Counted from the first letter of the stretch, positions 8,003 to 18,841 are shown. The stretch: 64,000 nucleotides of DNA from Ovoidimarina sediminis (GCF_032586175.1 NZ_JAWHTE010000005.1:124001-188000), one strand, 5' to 3'. Numbers and translations are program-made. Notes: a model not told the origin generated them from the sequence alone.

Positions 8003-9049
8003 TCAGGCAATGTGGGCGAGGAACGCCTCGATCTCGGCTTCCGTCGTTGCCCAGTTCGTTACGAGCCGGGCGGGGATCATGTCGTCCTCCGCCCCGCCTT
8101 CGAGCGCGTCGAGCGTCATGAAATACTCTGCCCCTGCCGTCACCGCGCGGCGGTGGGCGGCCCGTGGCAGGGCGACATATATCATGTTGGCCTCCGCCGG
8201 GTGGAGGAGATCGGCATGGGGCAGGGCGGCGAGGCCCTTCGCCAGCCGCTGGCCCGCATCGTTCGCCGCGCGCGCCATGCGAAGCCACAGATCGTCTTCC
8301 AGATAGGCCGCGAACTGCGCCGAAAGATAGCGGTGTTTCGAGAAAAGCTGTGCTCCGCGCTTGCGGCGGAAGGTGGCCTCGTCGCGTTTGGCGGGATCGA
8401 AGAACACTACCGCCTCGGCGCCCATAAGCCCGTTCTTCGTGCCGCCGAAGACAAGCACGTCGATGCCGGCCTTCCAGCTCATCTCGGCGGGTGTCGCGCC
8501 AAGGGCGACGAGCGCATTCGTAAACCGCGCGCCGTCCATGTGAACGGGGCAGCCATGGGCCTTTGCAACGTGGGTGAGCCCCGCCAGCGTATCGAGCCCA
8601 TAGACAGTGCCGCGCTCGGTGACCTGGGTGATCGACACCGCGCCTGGCTGCACGAAGTGAAGCCCGCGGGGCAGGCCCTCGCGGATCGTGGCATCCAGCC
8701 CCTCGGGCGTCATGCGCGCATCCGTCTCGGGCACGAGCACGAGTTTCGCCCCGCCGGTGAAGAATTCCGGCGCGCCGCACTCGTCGGCCTGGATATGCGA
8801 GACGGCGGAGGTGTAGATCGCCTGCCAGGGCTCGACGAGGCAGGCCAGCGCCAGGCTGTTGGCAGCGGTGCCCGTGGCGACGAGGAAGACCTCGGCCTCG
8901 GGCGCCCCGAATGTCTCGCGGATCCGGTCGCGGACCGGCCCCATCAGCGCATCCTCGCCATAGGGCGTGGCATAGCCTTCGTTTGCGCGCAAGAGCGCCG
9001 CCATCACGTCGGGATGGGCGGGGCCGGTGTTGTCGGATGCGAAATTCAC
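8003..9049 (-). CDS. ltaE: Low-specificity L-threonine aldolase (PLP enzyme)
   Basis: Cleaves threonine or beta-hydroxy amino acids to glycine and an aldehyde. 348 residues. PLP fold type I marks: NFASDNTG at the N-terminus, cofactor-stacking and Asp region HMDGARFTNA, and the Schiff-base Lys in VFGGTKNGLMG. The GTG start at 9049 overlaps the stop of the upstream YcgN-like gene by four bases (GTGA), which fits family N-termini; an earlier ATG would add 11 non-conserved residues. The four-gene run ribF-ycgN-ltaE-rraA reads as one leftward operon. Confidence 0.85.
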   Translation of the reverse strand: MNFASDNTGPAHPDVMAALLRANEGYATPYGEDALMGPVRDRIRETFGAPEAEVFLVATGTAANSLALACLVEPWQAIYTSAVSHIQADECGAPEFFTGGAKLVLVPETDARMTPEGLDATIREGLPRGLHFVQPGAVSITQVTERGTVYGLDTLAGLTHVAKAHGCPVHMDGARFTNALVALGATPAEMSWKAGIDVLVFGGTKNGLMGAEAVVFFDPAKRDEATFRRKRGAQLFSKHRYLSAQFAAYLEDDLWLRMARAANDAGQRLAKGLAALPHADLLHPAEANMIYVALPRAAHRRAVTAGAEYFMTLDALEGGAEDDMIPARLVTNWATTEAEIEAFLAHIA

Positions 9050-9522
9050 GGGCGGGCGTCCTCGATCAGATGGTCTTCCCATTCGTCCTCGGGTACCTCG
9101 AATTCGGGCACCGTCCAGCCCCTGACAGAGATGCCCGCGCTATGCACCGTCTCCGACGAGCCGGAAAGAAGCGGGTGCCAGTCGTAAAGCGGCTTGCCCT
9201 CGTGAAGAAGGCGGTAGGCGCAGGTCGACGGCATGAAATAGGCGACGTCCGGCAGGGATTTCGGCGTCAGCACCACGCATTCGGGCACCAGCGTCTTGCG
9301 GATGTCGTATTGCCCGCAGCGGCAGGTCTCGCCATCGAGCAGGCGGCAGGCGACACGGGTGAAGGCGACCTCGCCGGTGTCTTCGTCTTCAAGCTTGTTC
9401 AGGCAGCAGCGCCCGCAGCCGTCGCAAAGCGCCTCCCACTCCCGCGGGGTGAGGTTCCTGAGCGGGACCCGTTCCCAGAACCGGTCGCGCAGCCCCTCGC
9501 GGTCGATCGGATCAGCGCCCAA
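9046..9522 (-). CDS. YcgN/UPF0260 cysteine-cluster protein
   Basis: Small conserved protein of about 158 residues with a zinc- or Fe-S-like cysteine cluster (CDGCGRCC, then CRLLDGETCRC and a later Cys in VPEC). The biochemical role is unknown. The N-terminus is uncertain: the conserved region begins near DREGLRDRFWERV, and a TTG at 9522 lies inside the last codons of ribF; the frame stays open further upstream but that part lacks conserved character. Overlap with ribF (11 bases) and with ltaE (4 bases) indicates coupled translation. Confidence 0.75.
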   Translation of the reverse strand: MGADPIDREGLRDRFWERVPLRNLTPREWEALCDGCGRCCLNKLEDEDTGEVAFTRVACRLLDGETCRCGQYDIRKTLVPECVVLTPKSLPDVAYFMPSTCAYRLLHEGKPLYDWHPLLSGSSETVHSAGISVRGWTVPEFEVPEDEWEDHLIEDARP

Positions 9523-10447
9523 GGATCTCGCGCGCCTTCGCGCTGTCACGGTCCATCTGGGTGATGAGGGCCTCGAGGCTGTCGAATTTCTCTTCCGGGC
9601 GCAGGTAGGCCACAAGCGCGACCGACAGATGCGCTCCGTAAAGATCGCCCGCGAAATCGAACAGGAAGGTTTCGAGATTGGGAAGGTTTTCCCCGAACAT
9701 GGGCCGGACGCCCAGCGAAGCGACGCCCGTATAGTCGCCCGCATTCGCCCCGTCGAGAACGCGTACGCGCACCGCGTAAACCCCGAATTTCGGCGGGTGC
9801 AGCCCGTCGATCGACATGTTCGCGGTGGGATAGCCCAGATCGCGCCCGCGCTGTTCGCCGCGGATCACCTCGCCCTCGATCCGGTGAAGGTGGCCGAGCA
9901 TGCGCGCGGCGTCCTCGGGCCTCCCCTCCGACAGCGCCTCGCGGATGCGGGTGGAGGACACTTCGATGCCTCCTGTTTCCAGAAGTGGCGTGACGGTGAC
10001 GCCAAAGCCCATCTTGCGCCCGAAACGTTCAAGATCGGCGGCGGTGCCCGCGCGGCCCTTGCCGAAACAGAAATCCTCGCCCACGACCACGTGTTTGAGG
10101 CCAAGGCCCTCTGCCAGAATCTCGCGTGCGAAAGCCTCCGGCGTGAGTTGCGACAAGGGCGCATTGAACGACAGTTCGTAAAGCCGCTCGACCCCTAGCG
10201 CTTCCAGCCGGTGGGCCTTCGCCTCGGCGCTCATCAGCCGGAAGGGCGGCGCGTCGGGGGCGAAGTATTCGCGGGGGTGCGGCTCGAACGTGACGACGCC
10301 GGTGGGGATGCCCAGTCGCTTCGCGGCCTCGGCGGCAAGCCCGATCACCGCCTGGTGGCCGAGATGCACCCCGTCGAAATTGCCGATCGCCGCGGCGGCG
10401 CCGCGATCCTCGGGGTCAGCATAGCGTGGGTCCCTGACAATCCGCAT
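9512..10447 (-). CDS. ribF: Bifunctional riboflavin kinase/FAD synthetase
   Basis: Converts riboflavin to FMN and FMN to FAD in the cytoplasm. 311 residues in the standard two-domain order: nucleotidyltransferase with GNFDGVHLGHQ near residue 22 and EVSSTRIRE, then the flavokinase domain with GRDLGYPTANM and KFGVYAVRV. ATG 10447 begins MRIVRDP; earlier in-frame codons would overlap the 3' end of the MaoC gene and add 21 atypical residues. The 3' end overlaps the cysteine-cluster gene. Confidence 0.93.
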   Translation of the reverse strand: MRIVRDPRYADPEDRGAAAAIGNFDGVHLGHQAVIGLAAEAAKRLGIPTGVVTFEPHPREYFAPDAPPFRLMSAEAKAHRLEALGVERLYELSFNAPLSQLTPEAFAREILAEGLGLKHVVVGEDFCFGKGRAGTAADLERFGRKMGFGVTVTPLLETGGIEVSSTRIREALSEGRPEDAARMLGHLHRIEGEVIRGEQRGRDLGYPTANMSIDGLHPPKFGVYAVRVRVLDGANAGDYTGVASLGVRPMFGENLPNLETFLFDFAGDLYGAHLSVALVAYLRPEEKFDSLEALITQMDRDSAKAREILGR

Positions 10448-10484
10448 GGACGCACGCTTATCGGCGCGCCCGGGGGCGTGCAAG

Positions 10485-10928
10485 TCAGTCGAACTTGGCG
10501 GAGGGGGCAAGCACCGTGGCCTCGCCCGTCAGCACCGGTTTCCCGTCGACCTCGCAGCGCGTTTCAAGCTGCACGCGGCGCTTGCCGTAATCGATCGACA
10601 GTACGGTGACGACCGCGCGCACCCGGTCGCCGGGGCGGACGGGGGCCAGGAACTTGAGCGACTGGCCGAGATAGACGGTGCCGTGGCCCGGAAGCTGTTC
10701 GCCGATTACCGCCGAGATCAGCCCGGCGGTCAGCATCCCGTGGGCGATGCGCCCGCCGAAGATCGTATCCATCGCATAGGCGTCGTCGAGGTGCACCGGG
10801 TTCCGGTCGGTCGAGACTTCGGCAAAAAGCTCGATATCGTGATCGGTCACCAGTTTCGTCAGCTCGCGGGTCATGCCCACTTCGAGATCTTCGATGACGA
10901 TGGTTCCGCGGGGCATGTTGTCCAGCAT
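10485..10928 (-). CDS. phaJ: MaoC-like (R)-specific enoyl-CoA hydratase, PhaJ type
   Basis: Hydrates trans-2-enoyl-CoA to (R)-3-hydroxyacyl-CoA, a monomer source for polyhydroxyalkanoate. 147 residues, a single hot-dog fold. The hydratase 2 motif is complete: TDRNPVHLDDAYA and then GGRIAHGML, carrying the catalytic Asp and His. The gene stands just upstream of ribF (37-base gap) and far from the PHA cluster at 40-44 kb. A role in PHA supply is inferred from family; other MaoC proteins act in side-chain oxidation. Confidence 0.82.
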   Translation of the reverse strand: MLDNMPRGTIVIEDLEVGMTRELTKLVTDHDIELFAEVSTDRNPVHLDDAYAMDTIFGGRIAHGMLTAGLISAVIGEQLPGHGTVYLGQSLKFLAPVRPGDRVRAVVTVLSIDYGKRRVQLETRCEVDGKPVLTGEATVLAPSAKFD

Positions 10929-10941
10929 GGGCGGCCTCTCA

Positions 10942-10993
10942 CAAAGTAACTTTTGAACCCGACGTGATCGGATTTTGAAACTTAATTACTTTG
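10942..10993. promoter_or_regulatory. Inverted repeat upstream of the MaoC gene
   Basis: CAAAGTAA (10942-10949) and TTACTTTG (10986-10993) form a perfect 8-bp inverted repeat 36 bases apart, in an AT-richer stretch just upstream of the MaoC-like gene. It could be a split operator or the edge of a promoter. No matching regulator was identified. Confidence 0.3.
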
Positions 10994-11022
10994 CGATCGC
11001 AGGAAGTCCAGCGAAAAGAGGA

Positions 11023-11895
11023 TCAGCGAAGCTGACCTATCGCATAGGTGGGCTGGGTCTGCGCCTCTGCCACGAAGGCATCGAGCGCCGCCTGGTCGGG
11101 ATCGGTCGCGGTTTTCGTCTCTGCTGCCGCGAGGCCGCCGGTGACGAAGAGCGAATCGATATCCTCGCCCAGCGCGCCCTTGATATCGGTGTGAATCCCG
11201 TCGCCCACGGCGAGGATACGGGCATCTGCCACCGATTGACCGAGTTCGGCCAGCCGGCGGCGTGCGAGATCGTAAACCGGCGGGTAGGGCTTGCCGAAGT
11301 AAAGGCTTTCGCCCCCCATTTCGCTGTAAAGCGCGGCCAGCGCGCCTGCGCACCATTCCCGCGTGTCGCCCCGGTCGACCACGATATCTGGGTTGGCGCA
11401 AAGAAGCTTCAGCCCCTTCTGCTTGGCGTAAAGGAAATCGGGCCGGTTCACCGCCGGGTCGGCCAGCGCATCGAATGGGCCGGTGCAGACGATGCCCTCG
11501 GCCTCGGGAAGGGGCACGCGCTCGATCGTCGGGCAATCCTCGATCAGGTGGATCGGTTCGAAGAAGGTGAGATCGCGCTGTTCGCCGATATGGTAGACGC
11601 GGGTGCCCACGACGCATTTGAACATCGCAAGCCGTGCGCTGTCGCCCGACGTGGCTATGGTATCCCAGGCGTCGTCGGGCACGCCGAGTTTCGCCACCTG
11701 CCGCGCGACATCCGCGCGCGGACGCGGCGCATTGGTCAGAAGCACGACCTTGCCGCCCCTTGCGCGAAACGCCTGAAGTGCCGCGACGGCCTCGGGATGG
11801 GCGCGGACGCCGTTATGCAGGCACCCCCAGAGATCGCAGAAGAGCGCATCATAGCGGTCTGAAACCTCGGCAAGGCTCGTCAGGATCGGGGTCAT
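11023..11895 (-). CDS. TIGR01459-type HAD-superfamily hydrolase
   Basis: HAD phosphatase of the NagD-like subclass, 290 residues. Motif I is FCDLWGCLHNG, where the usual second Asp is replaced by Trp-Gly, as is typical for this family; motif II is LLTNAPR; motif IV is VGDGIHTDIKGA. Substrate unknown; relatives act on phosphorylated sugars or nucleotides. ATG 11895 has AAAGGA upstream and begins MTPILTSLAEVSDRYD, a conserved start. An ATG 14 codons upstream is less likely. Confidence 0.85.
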   Translation of the reverse strand: MTPILTSLAEVSDRYDALFCDLWGCLHNGVRAHPEAVAALQAFRARGGKVVLLTNAPRPRADVARQVAKLGVPDDAWDTIATSGDSARLAMFKCVVGTRVYHIGEQRDLTFFEPIHLIEDCPTIERVPLPEAEGIVCTGPFDALADPAVNRPDFLYAKQKGLKLLCANPDIVVDRGDTREWCAGALAALYSEMGGESLYFGKPYPPVYDLARRRLAELGQSVADARILAVGDGIHTDIKGALGEDIDSLFVTGGLAAAETKTATDPDQAALDAFVAEAQTQPTYAIGQLR

Positions 11896-12053
11896 GGAGT
11901 GTCCTTTCTGGCGTCTCTCCAGCCCCCTATGGCGCATTTGCGGCGGCGCTTCCAGCCGATCCCCGGTGACCCCATGGGACGGCGGCGTTTCTTCTGCGGT
12001 ACCGCGACATATCGCCTGCGCTGATCCTCAACTTGCGGGGCAGCACGCTTCTC

Positions 12054-12078
12054 GGCGGAAGAGCGGGCCTCTTCCGCC
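12054..12078 (-). terminator. Hairpin in the 3' region of the pyrophosphatase gene
   Basis: Perfect 10-bp stem: GGCGGAAGAG (12054-12063) with CTCTTCCGCC (12069-12078) around a 5-base loop, 32 bases past the ppaC stop on the minus strand. There is no T-tract, so a Rho-independent role is uncertain. Confidence 0.45.
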
Positions 12079-12109
12079 GCGTTCCCCGGATCGGAATCCG
12101 GGAAGCGGT

Positions 12110-13030
12110 TCAGACCGTGAGGTTCGGAATGATCTGCTTTTTACGGCTGACGATGCCGGGCAGCACCACGGTATCGCCCGTGACCGTGGCGCCGAAGCTT
12201 TTTTCGGCCACCGCTTTCACGGTGTCATTTGGCACCAGCAGCGTGGCTTCCTCGTTCAGGATGTCGACGACGAAGAGAAGCACCTGGTTCGCCCCGTCCT
12301 CTTCCGCCACCGGCCCCATCGCGGCCATCAGCGCCTCCTTCCGGTCGAGCACCGTGCCGGGCGAGGTGGTTTCAAGCACGGAAACCCGGAATTCGAGCCC
12401 GCCAACCTCGTATTCCTTCGAATCCATCCGCAGAAGCTCGGCTTCCGAGAAGGCCGAGACGTCGGATTTCGCCGCGAACATCTCTGCCGCGTATTCAGGG
12501 ATCGACACGCCCAGATCGGCCGCCAGCGCCTCGGCCACCGCGCGGTCATGTGGCGTCGTGGTGGGGGAGCGGAATTCCAGCGTGTCGGAGAGGATGCAGG
12601 TCAGCATCGCGCCCTTCAGGGGTTCGGGCATGCGGTCCATGTCGTCGCCGATCAGATCGTGCAGGATCGTCGCGGTGCAGGCAAGCGGCCGCACCGTGAT
12701 GTCGATCGGGCCCTTGGTTTCAAGGCCGCCCACCAGCTTGTGGTGATCGATGATCCCCTGGATGTCGGCCTCGTTGATCGCATCGGGCAGTTCGGCGGGG
12801 TTGTTCGTGTCGACGATCACCACCGGCTGGCCGGGGGAAACGCTGTCGATGATCGCCGGCCGGGCGATCGCCCAGCGGTCCAGCATGAAAGCGGCCTCGG
12901 TGTTGGGCGTGCCCAGAAGGCGGGCCTCCGCCGGGGTGCCTTTGATCTCGCTGAGATACCAGGCCCAGATCAGCGGGCTGCCGGTGGAATCGGTGTCGGG
13001 CGATTTGTGGCCGAAAACAAGCGTCGTCAT
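12110..13030 (-). CDS. ppaC: Manganese-dependent inorganic pyrophosphatase (family II)
   Basis: Hydrolyses pyrophosphate in the cytoplasm. 306 residues, the family II length. DHH-superfamily metal ligands are visible: GHKSPDTDS (His8, Asp12, Asp14), VDTNN near 75, and DHH near 96-98 followed by the conserved Lys. The C-terminal DHHA2 domain ends in SRKKQIIPNL, carrying the substrate-binding SRKKQ motif. Monocistronic; a strong hairpin follows the stop. Confidence 0.93.
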   Translation of the reverse strand: MTTLVFGHKSPDTDSTGSPLIWAWYLSEIKGTPAEARLLGTPNTEAAFMLDRWAIARPAIIDSVSPGQPVVIVDTNNPAELPDAINEADIQGIIDHHKLVGGLETKGPIDITVRPLACTATILHDLIGDDMDRMPEPLKGAMLTCILSDTLEFRSPTTTPHDRAVAEALAADLGVSIPEYAAEMFAAKSDVSAFSEAELLRMDSKEYEVGGLEFRVSVLETTSPGTVLDRKEALMAAMGPVAEEDGANQVLLFVVDILNEEATLLVPNDTVKAVAEKSFGATVTGDTVVLPGIVSRKKQIIPNLTV

Positions 13031-13103
13031 GGGTGAACGGTCCCTCGGGTCATCACTGTCGCGCGCCTTCTACCCCCGCTTTCGGGTGAAGTTAAGGGGC
13101 GCG

Positions 13104-14579
13104 TCAGGAGGCCGCGGCGGGCGCCTTGCGCTTCGTTGCCTCGCTTGCCACCGCCTGGGCCGAGATCACCCTGTCGCGGCCGCCGTTCTTGGCCTCGTAC
13201 AGCGCGGCATCGGCCGCGCGCAGAATGCTCTGCGCCGAGGCCCCCACCGCATAGCTCGCCACACCGGCGGAGATCGTGACCGGCGGCAGGCTTTCGCCCT
13301 CGTAGGACAGTTTCAGAACACCGAGGGCGGCTCGGATATCCTCGGCCAGCCCCATCGCCTCGTCATGGGCAAGCCCGGGTGCGAGGATCACGAACTCCTC
13401 CCCGCCCGCGCGGCAGACTGCGCCCCGGTCGCGCGCCACATCGGTCAGAACCTCGGCGATCTCGCGCAGCACGAAGTCGCCCGCGTCATAGCCGAAGCGG
13501 TCGTTGAACTGCTTGAACTCGTCGATGTCGCAGGCGACGATCGCCAGTTCCATCTCGCCCGACCGCGCCTGTGCGATCATGCGCCCCGTGGTTTCCACCA
13601 GCCAGCGGCGGTTCCACACCTTCGTCAGCGGGTCGCGCACCGACTGGTCGAGAGGCATCTGGCGCAGCCTGACATTGGCGATCGCAAGGCTCATCTGTTC
13701 GGCGCAAAGCAGGCACAGAAGCCAGCGCTTCTGGATGAAGGTTTCAAGCTTCATCCGGTTCAGCCCGCTCAGGTGAAACGCGGTGAAGCGCACGTGAAGC
13801 ATCCCGATCGTCTCGCCGTCGGCGACGATCGGCAGGCAGAAGAACGGGTGCTTTTCATCCTCCACATGGGCGCAGGCGAATTCGATCGCCCGGGTGCCGA
13901 AGGAATAGGCGCGCCCGCGCCGCAGCGCCCAGCATTCGTCGGGCTGGATCGCGTCGATCGACCGCCGGTCGCCCCAGGCCGAGGCCACCTCCAGCGTGTC
14001 ACGGTCGTCGGTATAGATGTAAAGGCTGCCTTCGGCCTCGGGCAGAAGCGTGGCCATCGCCTTCCGCGCGACCTTAAGCAGTTCGTCCATCGACTTGGCG
14101 GAATACAGCCATTCATTGATCTGGCTCAGAAGCGAACGTTCCCGCTCGCGCTGGCGCTCTAGCTCCATCACTTCCGAATTCTTGGTCTCGAGCGCGCGGC
14201 GCTCGGTCACGTCGCGTTCGATCGCCAGGAAATGAGTGTGCTGCCCGGCCTCGTCGAAGATCGGCGTGATGTGCATCTCGATCCAGTAGGGTTCGCCGTG
14301 CTTGGTATAGTTCAGGATCTCGGTGCTGAGCGACTGGCGCCGCTTCAGGGCCTCGGATAGGGCGGCGATCGCTGCGGGATCGGTGTCGGGCCCCTGAAGT
14401 ATCTCGCCCGGCCGCCGCCCGCGCATATCCTCGATCGAAAAGCCGCTCATCCGCGAAAAGGCACCGTTCACCCACACCGTCTTGCCGGCGCCGTCGGTCA
14501 CGATCACGCTGTCGGTCCCATGGCGGGCGATCAGGCTTTCATAGAAACCGGAAGGGGTTTTCTCCTGCCCTTTTGGCAT
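13104..14579 (-). CDS. PAS-GAF-GGDEF diguanylate cyclase
   Basis: 491 residues: PAS with PAC at about 15-130 (NGAFSRMSGF, KRRQSLSTEILNYTKHGEPYWIEM), a GAF-like domain at about 150-300, and GGDEF from about 325. The catalytic signature is intact (GGEEF at 392-396). The inhibitory RxxD position reads RDRG, so product feedback by the I-site is probably missing, unlike the cyclase at 6156. The PAS resembles LOV-type domains (methionine-aromatic core) but lacks the Cys-containing NCRFLQ motif. No membrane segments. Confidence 0.88.
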   Translation of the reverse strand: MPKGQEKTPSGFYESLIARHGTDSVIVTDGAGKTVWVNGAFSRMSGFSIEDMRGRRPGEILQGPDTDPAAIAALSEALKRRQSLSTEILNYTKHGEPYWIEMHITPIFDEAGQHTHFLAIERDVTERRALETKNSEVMELERQRERERSLLSQINEWLYSAKSMDELLKVARKAMATLLPEAEGSLYIYTDDRDTLEVASAWGDRRSIDAIQPDECWALRRGRAYSFGTRAIEFACAHVEDEKHPFFCLPIVADGETIGMLHVRFTAFHLSGLNRMKLETFIQKRWLLCLLCAEQMSLAIANVRLRQMPLDQSVRDPLTKVWNRRWLVETTGRMIAQARSGEMELAIVACDIDEFKQFNDRFGYDAGDFVLREIAEVLTDVARDRGAVCRAGGEEFVILAPGLAHDEAMGLAEDIRAALGVLKLSYEGESLPPVTISAGVASYAVGASAQSILRAADAALYEAKNGGRDRVISAQAVASEATKRKAPAAAS

Positions 14580-14698
14580 CGTATTCCAAGCATCCCCACG
14601 TCGTCCTGCGCCGATGCCATAGGCAGAAAAGGTAAACAGACTGCTTAAGATCCCGCCTCTCTGGCCAGCGGCGAAGGGATTGCCGTAATGTGGCCCTC

Positions 14699-15364
14699 AT
14701 GCGCGAGGCGGAGCTTTACGAACCGGTCAAATCCCTGCTCGAAGCCCGGGGCTTCGAAGTGAAGGGCGAGGTCGGCGCGGCCGATGTGGTCGCGGTCCGC
14801 GGCGACGAGCCGCCGGTGGTTCTTGAACTGAAGACGGGCTTCACGCTCGCACTCTACCATCAGGCGGTGCGGCGGCTCGCGCTGACCGACACGGTCTATA
14901 TCGTCGTGCCCCGGCCCACCGGGAAAACCGCGCGCCGGCAGATCGCCGACAATCTCAGGCTCTGCCGGCGGCTGGGGCTCGGGCTCATCACCGTCACGGG
15001 CGGTCTGGCCGAGATCCGCTGCGATCCCGGGCCCTATCGGCCGCGCAAGTCGAAGGTGCGGGCGGACCGGCTCCTGAAGGCCTTCGCCCGGCTTCAGGGC
15101 GATCCGAACGATGGCGGGGCCACGCGGCACGGGCTTGTCACCGGCTACCGGCAGGAGGCGCTGCGCTGCGCGGCCTATCTGGCGGAGACGGGGCCGGAGA
15201 AGGGCGCGATCGTCGCGCGTGCCGCCCGCGTGCCACAGGCCACGCGGATCATGGCCGACAATCACTATGGCTGGTTTCGTCGCGTCGAACGCGGGATCTA
15301 TGCGCTCACGCCAGAGGGCCGCGCGGGGCTGACCCATTGGGCGGGAAGTTGGGAAGGGGAGTGA
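14699..15364 (+). CDS. DUF2161 protein, PD-(D/E)XK-like
   Basis: Conserved alphaproteobacterial protein of about 221 residues, annotated in relatives as a DUF2161 phosphodiesterase. The N-terminus shows a nuclease-like core: REAELYEPVKSLLEARGFEVKGE, then a D-x-V-A and VVLELKTGF, matching the D...ExK pattern of PD-(D/E)XK enzymes. The C-terminal part is winged-helix-like. ATG 14699 is preferred; a GTG at 14690 adds three residues. Substrate and role are unknown. Confidence 0.78.
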   Translation: MREAELYEPVKSLLEARGFEVKGEVGAADVVAVRGDEPPVVLELKTGFTLALYHQAVRRLALTDTVYIVVPRPTGKTARRQIADNLRLCRRLGLGLITVTGGLAEIRCDPGPYRPRKSKVRADRLLKAFARLQGDPNDGGATRHGLVTGYRQEALRCAAYLAETGPEKGAIVARAARVPQATRIMADNHYGWFRRVERGIYALTPEGRAGLTHWAGSWEGE

Positions 15365-15407
15365 CCCGGCCCCTTCATTTTGGCAGAAGTACTCAAATGG
15401 CGCGCCG

Positions 15408-16379
15408 TCACAGCCGGGTCAGACGGTAGCCCAGGCGTTCCAGCGTCATCAGGACGCCGGTTTCCCCCGACAGATGCGCCGCGCCCACAGCGATCACCGC
15501 GTCACGGCCCTCGATCAGGGCGGGCAGCTTCTCGGCCCAGTCGCGGTTCCGCTCCACCAGCACGGTCTCGAGGAAAGCATCGACCGACGCGTTGCTGCCG
15601 GTCAGAAGTCTGGATTGCACGCGGCTGAACTCCACGAATTCCCGGTGCCGCCCCGAAAGGTAGCTGTCGAGCGTGGTGGCGATCATCGCCGCGCCGTCGA
15701 TATCCATCTGAAGCGCGACCTTCAGCATCTCGACCTGTTCGTCGAGCGTGCCGGCCGAGATCACCTCGAGGATCCGGTCGAGATCGTCGAGCGTATCGAT
15801 TGCCAGGCCCAGGCGCTCCGCCTCGGCTTCGAGCATCGCGTCAAGCCCGGCTTTCCCGGCCTGCTGATCGACGATCGCGCAGGGCGGCAGGGCGAGCGTG
15901 ACGCTGACGAGCCAGGGGCGGAACTGCGCGGCGACCATGGCGGGCACGCCGCGCTCCTCCAGCCGGCCCGCAAGCAACGCCCAGGTCTCGTCCCCCAGAA
16001 GATCGATCAGCGAGGGGCCCTCGGTCAAAAACGCGACCTCGGGGTTCGCCATGATCCGCTGCTGAAGCGCGGCCTGGTCCGAGGTCGTCGCCTCGAGGAT
16101 CAGCACGTCGGCCCCGGCCATCGCCGGGGCCACCTCGTCGCGGATCGCGGCAAGGCGCGGATCGTGGATATGCACGGTGCCGACCACATGCACCGTCTTC
16201 CCGTCCTTCTCGGCGCGCCAGATATTGCCCTCGGGATAGGCGTGGGCGGCGGTTTCCGCCCGAAGCTCGGCCTTGAGGTCGGCGGGAAGCGCCGCGATCA
16301 GGTTTTCGCCCTCGCAGGCCGCGTAGGCGGCGGCGGGCATCAGAAGGCTGAGGGCGAGGGCGGTGAGGTGGCGCAGCAT
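15408..16379 (-). CDS. TraB/GumN family exported protein
   Basis: 323 residues with an N-terminal signal peptide (MLRHLTALALSLLMPAAAYA). The two conserved TraB/GumN motifs are present: GTVHIHD near residue 67 and AVGAAHLSGETGV near the C-terminus. These His/Glu motifs suggest a metal-dependent, Tiki-like peptidase, but the bacterial function is not established. ATG 16379 is preceded by GAAGGA. It diverges from the groES promoter region. Confidence 0.85.
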   Translation of the reverse strand: MLRHLTALALSLLMPAAAYAACEGENLIAALPADLKAELRAETAAHAYPEGNIWRAEKDGKTVHVVGTVHIHDPRLAAIRDEVAPAMAGADVLILEATTSDQAALQQRIMANPEVAFLTEGPSLIDLLGDETWALLAGRLEERGVPAMVAAQFRPWLVSVTLALPPCAIVDQQAGKAGLDAMLEAEAERLGLAIDTLDDLDRILEVISAGTLDEQVEMLKVALQMDIDGAAMIATTLDSYLSGRHREFVEFSRVQSRLLTGSNASVDAFLETVLVERNRDWAEKLPALIEGRDAVIAVGAAHLSGETGVLMTLERLGYRLTRL

Positions 16380-16616
16380 CAAGGGGTCCTTCAGGCGGCA
16401 GGAGGGCAGGGGCATAAGGCCAAGCGCGGAAAGATTAATCAACCAAAACGGGCAGCAGTTTGGCAGGGAAGGGCCGGGGCCGGCTATTGTTCGCAGACTT
16501 GCCACAAAGCGTTCCGCCCCGGGCCGGTTGCATTGCGGCCCCTGTCGCGGTAGTCCTCGCCCTCCAGCCGGGCCTCCTTCGGGCCCGGGCCGCGAAAAAA
16601 TCTTCGCACCCGTTGG

Positions 16617-16645
16617 TTGACACACGCCATCCGCTTCCTTATCTC
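16617..16645 (+). promoter_or_regulatory. groESL promoter (sigma-70 type)
   Basis: TTGACA at 16617-16622, a 17-base spacer, and TATCTC at 16640-16645. The predicted start falls at about 16652, so the CIRCE element at 16653 begins the transcript. The perfect -35 and correct spacing make this a credible housekeeping promoter. Confidence 0.7.
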
Positions 16646-16652
16646 CGCGCCG

Positions 16653-16679
16653 TTAGCACTCTCTGCCAGTGAGTGCTAA
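16653..16679. promoter_or_regulatory. CIRCE operator (HrcA binding site)
   Basis: TTAGCACTC (16653-16661), 9-base spacer, GAGTGCTAA (16671-16679): an exact match to the CIRCE consensus. HrcA bound here would repress groESL until heat or misfolded protein titrates GroEL. The hrcA gene is not in the window. Confidence 0.95.
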
Positions 16680-16713
16680 CATGGGAGAAAAATGAACCAA
16701 GGAGCGTTCGAAG

Positions 16714-17001
16714 ATGGCATTCACTCCGCTGCATGACCGCGTGCTCGTCCGCCGTGTCGAGTCGGACGAAAAGACCAAAGGCGGTCTGATCATTCCCGAC
16801 AGCGCCAAGGAAAAGCCCGCTGAAGGCGAAGTTGTCGCTGTGGGCGCAGGCGCCAAAGACGACGACGGCGATCGGATCGCGATGGACGTCAAGGCCGGCG
16901 ACAAGATCCTGTTCGGCAAATGGTCGGGCACCGAGATCACGCTGGACGGCGAAGAACTTCTGATCATGAAGGAAAGCGACATCCTCGGCGTCATCGCCTG
17001 A
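16714..17001 (+). CDS. groES: Co-chaperonin GroES
   Basis: 10-kDa lid of the GroEL chamber, 95 residues, full length. FTPLHDRVLVRRVE at the start, a mobile loop ESDEKTKGGLIIPDSAKEK, and the C-terminal MKESDILGVI are diagnostic. AAGGAG lies 10 bases before the ATG. It is controlled by the CIRCE element and promoter just upstream and is followed by groEL after 53 bases. Confidence 0.98.
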   Translation: MAFTPLHDRVLVRRVESDEKTKGGLIIPDSAKEKPAEGEVVAVGAGAKDDDGDRIAMDVKAGDKILFGKWSGTEITLDGEELLIMKESDILGVIA

Positions 17002-17054
17002 GGCCCGCCCCTTTTCGGTCTAACTGAACAAACGTATTAACAGGAGACAGCAAC

Positions 17055-18698
<1,644 letters not shown>

Positions 18699-18732
18699 GC
18701 TGCTTCGCCGGACGTCTGGCAGAAGAGTTGGG

Positions 18733-18758
18733 AAGGGGTCGCGCAAGCGGCCCCTTTT
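18733..18758 (+). terminator. groEL terminator
   Basis: GGGGTCGC (18735-18742), tetraloop GCAA, GCGGCCCC (18747-18754), then TTTT. One G-T wobble in the 8-bp stem; flanking AA/TT extends it. Position 35 bases after the groEL stop fits a Rho-independent terminator. Confidence 0.8.
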
Positions 18759-18841
18759 CGGTTTATCGTGCGCACGCGGCGAAAGGAGCGGACACGCGCG
18801 AGAAACCTTGCAGAGCCTGCCTGTCCGGACGGTCGGGCCCT